Shown here in pieces: positions 1 to 6,911 of a stretch of 24,026 bases of DNA. Below the pieces are notes generated by a model. The model made no database searches. It had not been told where the DNA came from and was given only the letters and a program-made list of their open reading frames with translations. The stretch is from positions 1 to 24,026 of the forward strand of contig CARSXK010000018.1 in NCBI GenBank assembly GCA_949065595.1, in the 5' to 3' direction. This DNA comes from UBA5026 sp949065595 (GTDB lineage Bacteria > Bacillota_I > Bacilli_A > RF39 > UBA660). The stretch's first letter is position 1. Every line of letters starts with the position of its first letter. Made by a program: the position numbers and the translations under genes.

Positions 1-56
1 AGTTGGTGCGTAACTATGATATGAATTGTTTAAGAATTTAAAGGGGGTAATAATTT

Positions 57-242
57 ATGCAAGAAAGAAGTGATAAAAGATTAGAACATCTAAAAACTTA
101 TATAGCAGAAATTGCTATGCTAGAATTTATCAAAAATAATAACTTGATTGATAATAACGAATATAAAAAAATTAAAAATAAAATTGAAAACGAATATGCA
201 AAATACAATAAATTAAACAATTCAAAATATAGTTTTGCATGA
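57..242 (+). CDS. Small charged helical protein upstream of a serine recombinase
   Basis: A 61-residue ORF with a strong Shine-Dalgarno (AAAGGGGGT, 39-49) seven bases before the ATG. It is rich in Lys, Asn and Glu and predicted helical. Its middle (LEFIKNNNLIDNNEYKKIKNKI) reads like the short two-helix SHOCT-type modules often encoded next to phage and integrative-element recombinases: a hydrophobic helix, a 'NNEYKKIK' turn, then a second helix. It sits 49 bp before the recombinase start and is probably co-transcribed. The function is unknown; an accessory or directionality role is only an inference from position. Confidence that the gene is real is good, that it is SHOCT-like low. Confidence 0.65.
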   Translation: MQERSDKRLEHLKTYIAEIAMLEFIKNNNLIDNNEYKKIKNKIENEYAKYNKLNNSKYSFA

Positions 243-291
243 ATAAAATATTTGAAATATGCTATTATTCAACAATTATGGAAAGGAAGAA

Positions 292-2040
292 ATGAATAAT
301 AAAAATGTTGAAGTAATAGCACCAACTTCTAAAACAATGTGCTTAAAAGGAAATGTAAAATATAAACTAATTAGAACTTGTGCTTATTGTCGTGTTAGTA
401 CAGATAACGAAGATCAAAAAACAAGTTATGACTCACAACGAATCCATTATAAAAATATGATAGAAGAAAATCCTGACTGGGAATTTGTAGGAATATATGC
501 CGATGAAGGTATAACTGGTACTCAAACAAAAAAGAGAGAACAATTTAATCAGATGATGAGTGATGCCTTAAATGGTAAAATTGATTTAATACTAGCCAAG
601 TCTATATCAAGATTTGCTCGTAATACTGTTGATACTTTAAATTGTGTAAGGTTACTTCGTGAACATAATGTAGATGTATTTTTTGAAAAGGAAAATATTC
701 ACACTCTAGGTTTATCCAATGAATTGTTTTTAACTCTATATAGTGCTTTTGCTCAAGCTGAAAGTGAATCTATTTCAGAAAATGTAAAAACTGGTGTAAG
801 AATGAAAATGAAACGTGGAGAATTGGTTGGTAAATATGCTCCATTCGGTTACTTATATGACAAAGAAAAAGATACAATAATACCAGATGAAAATAAGAAA
901 GATATTGTTACTTACATTTTTGAAGAATACTCCAAAGGTGTAGGTTTCAGAACAATTGCTTTAAATCTTAATAATCTAAGAATACCTAGTCCCTCTAATT
1001 TAAAATGGTGTCATGCTTCTGTTAGAAGAATTATTATAAATGAAAAATACGTAGGAGATTTAAAAACAGGAAAGTATTATACCGAAAATGTTTTAACTCA
1101 TAAAAAGAAAGTCAATTATGGAGAAAAAGAACAGTTTTTTACAATTAATCATCATGAACCCATTATCTCTCGTGAATTATGGAATAAGTGTCAAGAAATA
1201 CTAACTATCAGAAGTAAAGTTATTAAGCCAGATGGGAATCGTGATAAGTTTAGTAGAAAGTATCCATTTAGTAGTAAAATCTTTTGTGGAATATGTGGAG
1301 AGAGATTTATAAGGCGTTCTTATAAAATCAGAAGTAATGGAAAAGAAGTTGCTTATTGGATATGTAGAAGTCATAGAAATAAGATTGATTGTTCAAATTT
1401 GATACACTACAAGCAAGAAGAATTAGAAGATATATTTGTAATTGCTTATAACAAATTGTTTGAAAATAGTGATAAATACATCAACTCATTTATGAAAAAA
1501 GTAAATGAAGTCATCAATGAAAATCAAGATTATAATAATCAAAAGAAGATAAAAGAAGAAATATCAAAACTTGAAAATAAGTTATCTAATTTGATTGATT
1601 TACAACTTGACGGCTCTATTTCAAAAGAGATATTAAATCAAAAAAATCTTGAAATTTCCAACAAGATTAAAGAATACGAGCAACAACTAAAAGATACTGA
1701 AAATATAGAACTTACTAGAAAACAAAAACTAGAACAAATTGATAAAATATATAATACTCTAAAACAATACAAAGGTCTTACTAAATTTAATGAAGAAGTA
1801 TTTAATAGTATGGTTGATAAAATCATTATTGGCGAAAAATCAGATTATGGAGAAGAAGATTTTTACAGGATTAAATTCATTTTAAAAACTGGAGAACTAA
1901 TCAATGAAAATCTACCTAATGGAAAAATAGACATAGGAACGAATTTTGGTAAATATGGCTTTACAATTACAAAGCAAGAACTTGAAGAAGCAGAAGATAA
2001 TGTGACTGCCTATGTATTACAACGGCACTCGAGGATATAA
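292..2040 (+). CDS. Large serine recombinase (site-specific integrase)
   Basis: Catalyses integration and excision of a mobile element through a 5'-phosphoserine intermediate. I chose the ATG at 292 (582 aa), just behind GAAAGGAAG; an in-frame ATG at 259 would add 11 residues. Order of domains: resolvase domain about 24-165 with YCRVST (catalytic Ser36) and the SISRFARN motif (Arg107, Arg110); recombinase DNA-binding domain about 185-290; zinc ribbon with Cys332, Cys335, Cys358 and Cys367; long coiled coil about 385-500; C-terminal tail. The length is normal for the large serine recombinase family. The last codons (…QRHSRI) overlap in antisense the start of a truncated minus-strand gene, so the coding end probably lies on the attachment site. 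The rest of the element must lie left of the window. Confidence 0.95.
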   Translation: MNNKNVEVIAPTSKTMCLKGNVKYKLIRTCAYCRVSTDNEDQKTSYDSQRIHYKNMIEENPDWEFVGIYADEGITGTQTKKREQFNQMMSDALNGKIDLILAKSISRFARNTVDTLNCVRLLREHNVDVFFEKENIHTLGLSNELFLTLYSAFAQAESESISENVKTGVRMKMKRGELVGKYAPFGYLYDKEKDTIIPDENKKDIVTYIFEEYSKGVGFRTIALNLNNLRIPSPSNLKWCHASVRRIIINEKYVGDLKTGKYYTENVLTHKKKVNYGEKEQFFTINHHEPIISRELWNKCQEILTIRSKVIKPDGNRDKFSRKYPFSSKIFCGICGERFIRRSYKIRSNGKEVAYWICRSHRNKIDCSNLIHYKQEELEDIFVIAYNKLFENSDKYINSFMKKVNEVINENQDYNNQKKIKEEISKLENKLSNLIDLQLDGSISKEILNQKNLEISNKIKEYEQQLKDTENIELTRKQKLEQIDKIYNTLKQYKGLTKFNEEVFNSMVDKIIIGEKSDYGEEDFYRIKFILKTGELINENLPNGKIDIGTNFGKYGFTITKQELEEAEDNVTAYVLQRHSRI

Positions 2041-2067
2041 ACCAACAACAATTTTTTCGTTTTTCAT
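2017..2067 (-). pseudogene. 5' fragment of a gene cut by the integrated element
   Basis: On the minus strand an ATG at 2067 follows GAAAGGAG with six-base spacing and opens a frame of 16 codons, MKNEKIVVGLYPRVPL, before a TAA at 2019-2017 inside the recombinase coding region. A start site this good leading into only 16 codons suggests the first part of a gene whose remainder was displaced by insertion of the element to the left. 'VVGLYPRV' resembles the N-terminal strand of serine recombinases (YxRVS), so the interrupted gene may itself be a recombinase; this is inference from eight residues. The junction would fall around 2025-2045. Confidence 0.5.
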
Positions 2068-2094
2068 TTCATTCTCCTTTCAATTTTTAACACG

Positions 2095-2122
2095 AAAAAA
2101 CACAAGAGAATTTCCCTTGTGT
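2095..2122 (-). terminator. Rho-independent terminator or leader attenuator (minus strand)
   Basis: Read on the minus strand: ACACAAG, a nine-base loop, CTTGTGT, then a run of six T. It lies downstream of the 96-aa gene (stop at 2254) and between a plausible promoter (2155-2183) and the start codon at 2067, so it could end the former or attenuate the latter. Confidence 0.6.
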
Positions 2123-2154
2123 ATAAAGATAAGACCTATTTTTACTACAATACC

Positions 2155-2183
2155 ATAATACCACATTTTAAGCGGAACGTAAA
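2155..2183 (-). promoter_or_regulatory. Candidate promoter for the truncated gene at 2067
   Basis: On the minus strand a -35-like TTTACG (2183-2178), a 17-base spacer and an extended -10 (TGG before TATTAT at 2160-2155). The start site would be near 2148, giving an 80-base leader that contains the hairpin at 2095-2122. Pattern match only. Confidence 0.4.
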
Positions 2184-2253
2184 CGGAAATTGAAAAGAAA
2201 TCGATACCCATTTTTCCCAGTGTTTATAAGGGTTTGTAGAAATTTCAAAAAAA

Positions 2254-2544
2254 TTATTTTTCTAACATTTTAAAAATTAAAAATTTTATGCTTTCCATCG
2301 TAACATTTTGCATAGTAGTTTTATCATAAAGAGTAGGATTATTTTCATAATTGGTTATTACAAAATAACTATTATCATTACTTATTACTATTTGATGTGG
2401 TTCATGGATAGAAAGATTAGTATTTTCAAAATGAATATATTTGCCACCAATAAAATCAATATGTAGTTTTGAAATATTTTTTAACTTTAATATCTTATCT
2501 TTAATTAAAGAGGGAAACTCTAATTGTTCTATGGATACTTTCAT
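2254..2544 (-). CDS. 96-aa protein of unknown function
   Basis: Starts at an ATG behind a full AAGGAGGT site (minus strand, about 2553-2560), which argues strongly that it is translated. The product is soluble, with alternating short beta-strand-like hydrophobic stretches and one central '.IVISNDNSYFVITNYE.' segment; it has no signal peptide or membrane helix. I recognise no family. No clear promoter lies between it and the terminator at 2569-2605 just upstream, so it may depend on read-through from the tRNA-Gly transcript or on a promoter I cannot see. It could be host or a remnant of an older insertion. Confidence 0.7.
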   Translation of the reverse strand: MKVSIEQLEFPSLIKDKILKLKNISKLHIDFIGGKYIHFENTNLSIHEPHQIVISNDNSYFVITNYENNPTLYDKTTMQNVTMESIKFLIFKMLEK

Positions 2545-2568
2545 AAGTTATACCTCCTTCCAAGCATG

Positions 2569-2605
2569 AAAAAAGTCCATAATATCAAGTATTATGAACT
2601 TTTTA
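2569..2605 (-). terminator. Terminator of the tRNA-Gly transcript
   Basis: Near-perfect hairpin of AAAAAGT-CATAATA with TATTATG-ACTTTTT around a short loop; read on the minus strand it ends in six T. It stands 42 bases after the tRNA CCA. Between them a smaller hairpin (CCGAAC 2613-2618 with GTTCGG 2628-2633) lies in the 3' trailer. Confidence 0.75.
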
Positions 2606-2646
2606 TATCTAACCGAACTATTTAGGTGTTCGGGTAATTCCAACAA

Positions 2647-2720
2647 TGGAGCAGATGATGAGAATCGAACTCACGCAGTCAGCTTGGAAGGCTGAGGTTC
2701 TACCATTAAACTACATCTGC
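2647..2720 (-). tRNA. tRNA-Gly (anticodon TCC)
   Basis: Read on the minus strand it gives a 74-nt cloverleaf: acceptor GCAGATG/CATCTGC, discriminator T, encoded CCA (2649-2647), anticodon stem TCAGC/GCTGA with loop CTTCCAA (anticodon complement at 2686-2688), and a T-loop with GTTCGATTC. It reads Gly codons GGA/GGG. The ORF that can be read through it on the plus strand is spurious. Confidence 0.97.
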
Positions 2721-2739
2721 AATTTAGTAGGCACTTTTC

Positions 2740-2767
2740 ATTATACTAGAAATTTAATGAATGTCAA
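2740..2767 (-). promoter_or_regulatory. Consensus sigma-A promoter of tRNA-Gly
   Basis: Minus strand: TTGACA (2767-2762), 16-base spacer, TATAAT (2745-2740), both hexamers perfect, about 20 bases before the tRNA 5' end. Confidence 0.85.
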
Positions 2768-2912
2768 TCATTTTTCTAAAAAAAGTAAAAATATTGAGAT
2801 TCAATTTATTCCTTTCTCTCTTTATTATATGAAATCAATAAAAAAAGATGTAAAAAAAATAAAATATTGATATAATATAGAAGATATACGAGTATGAAAG
2901 CGTATAATAGAA

Positions 2913-2941
2913 TTGAAAAAAGTGTAAATGTATAGTATAAT
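2913..2941 (+). promoter_or_regulatory. Promoter of the sensor unit
   Basis: TTGAAA (2913-2918), 17-base spacer, TATAAT (2936-2941), 25 bases before the start at 2966. It should drive both 2966-3415 and 3425-5473. Confidence 0.75.
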
Positions 2942-2965
2942 CAAAATACGGAAGTGAGGACACAT

Positions 2966-3415
2966 ATGAAATTTATCAAATCGCATAAGATATTATGTAT
3001 TATCTTAATAATTATAATGATATTGCTTATTATAGGGATTGTTTTGTTTGTAAAATTATCACCAGATGCAAGCAAAGATGTATATGGGAACCGTTTAGTT
3101 GACATTGAAAAATATCCAATTGACGAAGAACGCATACAAACAATGAATACAGAATTTCTTACTTTAGATGGAATACAATCTGTAAATCATAACATAAAAG
3201 GAAGAAGAATTAATATCACTCTAAAATTAGATGCATCTGTATCCAAAGATGTCGCAATACAATATGCAAATAAAACATTGGAATATTTTACAGATGAAAT
3301 CAAATCTTACTATGATATTCAAATTTTTCTTATGACAGAAGAAGATAGCGAAATTTATCCAATGATCGGATATAAACATAAAACAAGCAGTACATACATA
3401 TGGAAACAGGAGTAG
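2966..3415 (+). CDS. Small membrane-anchored protein, unknown function
   Basis: A 149-aa product from ATG 2966 behind GTGAGGA (an upstream GTG at 2954 overlaps that site and is unlikely). Residues about 8-28 form one very hydrophobic membrane helix after a basic KSHK stretch. The remaining ~120 residues would lie outside the cell and alternate strands and helices (DGIQSVNHNIKGRRINITLKL … VAIQYANKTLEYF), a layout like small alpha/beta extracytoplasmic domains. No cysteine pair and no family I recognise. It is nine bases upstream of the two-domain sensor 3425-5473 and shares its promoter, so the two probably act together at the membrane. Confidence 0.8.
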   Translation: MKFIKSHKILCIILIIIMILLIIGIVLFVKLSPDASKDVYGNRLVDIEKYPIDEERIQTMNTEFLTLDGIQSVNHNIKGRRINITLKLDASVSKDVAIQYANKTLEYFTDEIKSYYDIQIFLMTEEDSEIYPMIGYKHKTSSTYIWKQE

Positions 3416-3424
3416 TGAATTTAT

Positions 3425-5473
3425 ATGAATAAAAAGAAGCTCATCACAATTATTGTCTCTGTTTTAGTTGCAGCCATTTTAAGTGGGAGTATATATTATA
3501 TATTAACCAAACAAGATAAAAATACAACATTAACTATTTTAGAAAAACAGTGGGTAGAAAATAATAAGAACAACATTATTGACTTGGGAATGGTAAACGG
3601 AGTACCTATTTTTAACTATGATGGAGAAGGGTTGCTCTTCGAATTTATCAACGCATTAGAAACCAATACTGGACTAGAATTTAATAAACTATCTTATTCA
3701 GTTTCCGATAAAGTTCCAGCAGATTATTCCTTTTTATATACAAATAATGTAGAAGATAATGATATCTTAATATATGAGGATAATTATGCCATTTTAGCAA
3801 AAGAAAATATAAAATACAATTATTTAACCGATATTCCACAAATGACAATTGGTGTATTAGAAAATGATTTAGAAAATGTAAATTTTTATACCAAGGAAAA
3901 TAAGAACTTGAGTTATAAAACATATTCTAATGTAAAAGAATTACTAACAGAACTTGAAAAAGAAGACAGTACCATTCAGGGAATCGTATTACCAAAAACC
4001 ACCTATATGCAGGAATTAAGTAAACGAAAATTATATATCGTATATCAAATTACAGAACTACATCAAAATTTAGTATTCCGGCTAGGTGATACCAAAAAAC
4101 TCAATACCATAATTCGTAAATATTATAGAAAATGGAGTACTGAAAATTATCAAACAGTTTATAATGATTATTTTTCAAAAAATTACTTTGCATTTAATAA
4201 CATTTATGAAGAAAAAATTGCTAAATTCAGAAGCAAAAGATATCAATTTGGATTCATTAATATCGCACCTTATAATGCGTTGGTTAACAATCGCTTGGTA
4301 GGAATAAACAATGAAGTTATGAAAGAGTTTTCTAAACTTGCCAATGTAGAAATTGGATTTAAACAGTACCATTCAATGGAAAAGTTATTAGAAGATTTTA
4401 ATGCGAATAAAATTGACTTTTTTATGAATACCACAAACCAGGATACATACGAAATGGATACTTATCCAACTGTATCTATTTATAAAGAGGATATTGTTTT
4501 GGTTTCTCATCTAGAGAAAAACCATACCATTCATTCACTTGCTTCTTTAAATGGGCAAACTGTAATGACACTAAAAAATAGCTATATTGGAAAAAGACTT
4601 TTGAATCATAACATTAACATAAAAATATATGACAATATGAATGATTTAATGTCGCATACGAATAAAGATAGTATCTTGGCATTAGATCAATCGACTTACT
4701 ATACTTATGCGCACAGTAATCTAAAAAATTATAAAATAGATTATGTGTTTAAACTAGATGAAGAATATAACTTTATTATTAGAGATATCGCTGACAACTC
4801 TATTTTTGCAAGATATTTTAATTTTTATTTATCTTACATTGATGAAACCTCATTTGCCAATAGAATTCATTACGATATGTTTGTCGACAAGGTGGCGAAT
4901 TACACAAAAGCAATCGTAACTACCATTGTTGCACTGATAATAATTATTGCTGGAATTATAGTATTATGTAAGAAAAAAAATATCAAACCAAAGAAAAAAC
5001 TAAATTCCATCAGTAAAGAAAATAAACTGAAATATATCGATATGTTAACGTCTTTAAAAAATAGAAATTACTTGAATGATAATATTTCTAAATGGGATGA
5101 TAGTGAAATTTATCCGCAAACCATTATCATTGTAGATTTAAACAATGTTGCCTATATCAATGATAACTATGGTCATGAAGAAGGCGACAATGTCATCAGA
5201 GAAGCTGCCAATATCTTGATTCGCAACCAAATTGAAAATAGTGAAATCATGAGAACCAATGGGAATGAATTCTTAATTTATATGGTTGAATATGAAGAGA
5301 AACAAGTTGTTGCCTATATTCGCAAGTTAAGCAAAGAATTTAGGGAACTTGCTCATGGATTTGGAGCAGCAATCGGATATAGTATGATTCAAGATGCGAT
5401 TAAAACTGTAGATGATGCAATCAATGAAGCAACACTTGATATGCGAAATAATAAGGAAGAAGCGAATCATTAA
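3425..5473 (+). CDS. Membrane sensor: two solute-binding-like domains plus degenerate GGDEF
   Basis: 682 aa. Membrane helix at about 7-27, a large extracytoplasmic part, a second helix at about 494-516 followed by KKKNIKPKKKK, then a cytoplasmic GGDEF domain (about 530-680). The outside part looks like two tandem periplasmic-binding (SBP_bac_3-like) modules, roughly 35-245 and 265-485; the second opens with FGFINIAPYN and contains EVMKEFSKLANVEI, which fit that fold. The GGDEF core is recognisable (DMLTSLKNRNYL, IIIVDLNNVAYINDNYGH, EGDNVI), but the signature is NGNEF (612-616): the first Gly and the metal-binding acidic residue are both Asn. By family knowledge that predicts weak or no diguanylate cyclase activity and perhaps a GTP- or c-di-GMP-binding role. 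Start supported by an AGGAG in the end of the preceding gene. Confidence 0.85.
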   Translation: MNKKKLITIIVSVLVAAILSGSIYYILTKQDKNTTLTILEKQWVENNKNNIIDLGMVNGVPIFNYDGEGLLFEFINALETNTGLEFNKLSYSVSDKVPADYSFLYTNNVEDNDILIYEDNYAILAKENIKYNYLTDIPQMTIGVLENDLENVNFYTKENKNLSYKTYSNVKELLTELEKEDSTIQGIVLPKTTYMQELSKRKLYIVYQITELHQNLVFRLGDTKKLNTIIRKYYRKWSTENYQTVYNDYFSKNYFAFNNIYEEKIAKFRSKRYQFGFINIAPYNALVNNRLVGINNEVMKEFSKLANVEIGFKQYHSMEKLLEDFNANKIDFFMNTTNQDTYEMDTYPTVSIYKEDIVLVSHLEKNHTIHSLASLNGQTVMTLKNSYIGKRLLNHNINIKIYDNMNDLMSHTNKDSILALDQSTYYTYAHSNLKNYKIDYVFKLDEEYNFIIRDIADNSIFARYFNFYLSYIDETSFANRIHYDMFVDKVANYTKAIVTTIVALIIIIAGIIVLCKKKNIKPKKKLNSISKENKLKYIDMLTSLKNRNYLNDNISKWDDSEIYPQTIIIVDLNNVAYINDNYGHEEGDNVIREAANILIRNQIENSEIMRTNGNEFLIYMVEYEEKQVVAYIRKLSKEFRELAHGFGAAIGYSMIQDAIKTVDDAINEATLDMRNNKEEANH

Positions 5474-5483
5474 TCGCTTTTTT
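5460..5483 (+). terminator. Terminator after the sensor gene
   Basis: AAGCGA, eight-base loop that includes the stop codon, TCGCTT and a T run to 5483. Confidence 0.7.
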
Positions 5484-5501
5484 CATGATTTTAAAAATTT
5501 A

Positions 5502-5510
5502 TGGTATAAT
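5502..5510 (+). promoter_or_regulatory. Extended -10 promoter of the YihY gene
   Basis: TGGTATAAT (TG, one base, perfect TATAAT at 5505-5510) 24 bases upstream of the ATG. No good -35, as is common for extended -10 promoters. Confidence 0.6.
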
Positions 5511-5534
5511 AATAAAAGATAAGGTTGTGGAGCA

Positions 5535-6374
5535 ATGAATCATATCAAAGATTATATTCATAAATTGATGGAAATCATTCGCAAAGAAGAACTACGGATT
5601 TTGCCAGGAAATATCGCATTTTTTTTGGTATTGTCTATCATACCAATTATTACTTTAATTGGACTAATATGTTCCTTATTTTCTATTTCATTAGTAGATA
5701 TTACCAATCTTTTAAGTGAGCTTATTCCAAAGCAAGTAGATGATATTTTAACACCCTTTCTTTCTGGGGCAGCAAAACCAGAGAATTTGATTTGGTATTT
5801 TATTCTTGGATTTATTCTCGCATCCAATGGTTCCCATTCAATCATTGTAGCTTCCAATACGTTATATCAAATTAAAAATGAACCGTATCTAAAAAGAAGA
5901 ATTAAAGCATTACTGTTAACAATTATTTTAATGTTTTTGTTTCTATTCATTTTGATTTTTTTAGCGTTTGGAAACATCATTCTTAAATTTATTTTAGATT
6001 TAAAGATTTTTGCAAATATTGCAGAAAATATTTATTCTATCTTTATTTTATTCAAATGGCCAATTGCTTCTATTATAATATTTTTTATGATTAAACTGCT
6101 TTATACAATGGCTCCAGACAAACATATTGCAAGTAAATATGTTAATAAAGGTGCCGTTTTTACCACGGTTGGTTGGTTAATTGTTACAGCTGTGTATTCT
6201 TATTATGCAAATAATGTTGCAAATTATAATTTATTTTATGGAGGACTTTCTGGTCTTGTCATTTTGATGATGTGGATTTATATTATTGCCTATATATTTG
6301 TTATAGGAATTGCCATTAATACCAATGATTACCACTATTTGGAAGAGACTGTTATAAATAAAATAAAAGAATAA
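5535..6374 (+). CDS. YihY/BrkB-family inner membrane protein
   Basis: 279 aa with about six membrane helices, normal for the YihY/virulence-factor BrkB family (once misnamed RNase BN). The family hallmarks are visible: the N-terminal LPGNIAFFLVLSIIPII segment, ASNGSHSIIVASNTLYQ near residue 100 and a C-terminal GGLSGLVILMMWIYI helix. The cellular role of the family is not settled; it is a polytopic membrane protein, not a ribonuclease. RBS GTGGAG seven bases before the ATG. It is a single-gene unit between a terminator and the candidate RNA at 6379-6500. Confidence 0.9.
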   Translation: MNHIKDYIHKLMEIIRKEELRILPGNIAFFLVLSIIPIITLIGLICSLFSISLVDITNLLSELIPKQVDDILTPFLSGAAKPENLIWYFILGFILASNGSHSIIVASNTLYQIKNEPYLKRRIKALLLTIILMFLFLFILIFLAFGNIILKFILDLKIFANIAENIYSIFILFKWPIASIIIFFMIKLLYTMAPDKHIASKYVNKGAVFTTVGWLIVTAVYSYYANNVANYNLFYGGLSGLVILMMWIYIIAYIFVIGIAINTNDYHYLEETVINKIKE

Positions 6375-6378
6375 GGCT

Positions 6379-6500
6379 ATACTATGTGTAGATGCATGTC
6401 AGATTACCAGCATGTGTCCGTTGCAGACTACTTGTAGTACCGGCGTTAGTTTAAAGTGAACTGACAAGTATTCATTAAAGTGGTAATGAAATCTCCTTTC
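6379..6500 (+). ncRNA. Candidate structured RNA, no known family recognised
   Basis: The gap after the YihY stop is clearly richer in G and C than other gaps here and can pair extensively on the plus strand: outer helix ATTACCA (6403-6409) with TGGTAAT (6481-6487); CCG (6418-6420) with CGG (6441-6443) around ACTA-CTTG-TAGT (6427-6438); and GTTAGTT (6445-6451) with AACTGAC (6459-6465) around a seven-base loop. The last helix has a U·G pair that would be a C/A mismatch on the other strand, favouring plus. TACTTGT (6429-6435) also complements ACAAGTA (6464-6470), a possible pseudoknot or switch. A terminator follows at 6513-6541. It could be the 3' UTR of YihY or an independent small RNA; ends are approximate. 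Confidence 0.45.
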
Positions 6501-6512
6501 ATAATACATATG

Positions 6513-6541
6513 AAAAAAGAGTTCAAACATGAACTTTTTTT
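6513..6541. terminator. Bidirectional terminator between YihY/RNA and rpmB
   Basis: A run of six A, GA, GTTC, six-base loop, GAAC and seven T. It works as a U-tailed hairpin in both directions, ending the plus-strand transcript and, on the minus strand, rpmB. Confidence 0.75.
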
Positions 6542-6578
6542 CGTAGGCAATAAAAAAAGATACTTCTTTGTATCCTTA

Positions 6579-6773
6579 TTATTCAGAAACGGTTTCAGAA
6601 CCTTTTGTTATTTTGTTTAGTGTTCGTAATTCTCTCGCACTCATAATGATTTTTTCACCATTGTCTAATGTTACTTTTTGTAAGTTTGGACGTTGTGCAT
6701 GTCTAGTTGCTCTAAGTGAGTGTGATCTTCTATTTCCAAATAAAGGTTTTTTACTTGTAATCTTTTTTGCCAT
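6579..6773 (-). CDS. rpmB: Ribosomal protein bL28
   Basis: 64 aa, the full length for bL28 of the large ribosomal subunit. It begins MAKKITSKKPLFGNRRSHS and continues with RATRHAQRPNLQKVTL and SARELRTLNK, the typical basic RNA-binding pattern of this family. RBS AGGAGG lies eight bases before the ATG. Monocistronic: its own promoter at 6815-6843, terminator at 6513-6541. No CxxC zinc motif is visible, so this is the zinc-free form. Confidence 0.96.
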   Translation of the reverse strand: MAKKITSKKPLFGNRRSHSLRATRHAQRPNLQKVTLDNGEKIIMSARELRTLNKITKGSETVSE

Positions 6774-6814
6774 ATATTATCCTCCTAACCTCAAGATTTG
6801 TCCTATGCCTTATC

Positions 6815-6843
6815 ACTTTATCACAATATATCAGATAAGTCAA
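6815..6843 (-). promoter_or_regulatory. Promoter of rpmB
   Basis: Minus strand: TTGACT (6843-6838), 17-base spacer, TAAAGT (6820-6815). Confidence 0.7.
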
Positions 6844-6911
6844 ATATTTATACTGAAAAACTTTAAAAAAAATATGTTTTATAGTAAAATGATGGTAGGG
6901 AGGGACGAACC

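Noticed and set aside
2646..2870. Open frame of 74 codons on the plus strand
   Set aside because: It is an artefact of the tRNA-Gly gene read backwards, plus its promoter.
6379..6500. Structured RNA on the minus strand (3' trailer of rpmB)
   Set aside because: The 6445-6465 helix gains a C/A mismatch on that strand and the rpmB terminator lies before it.
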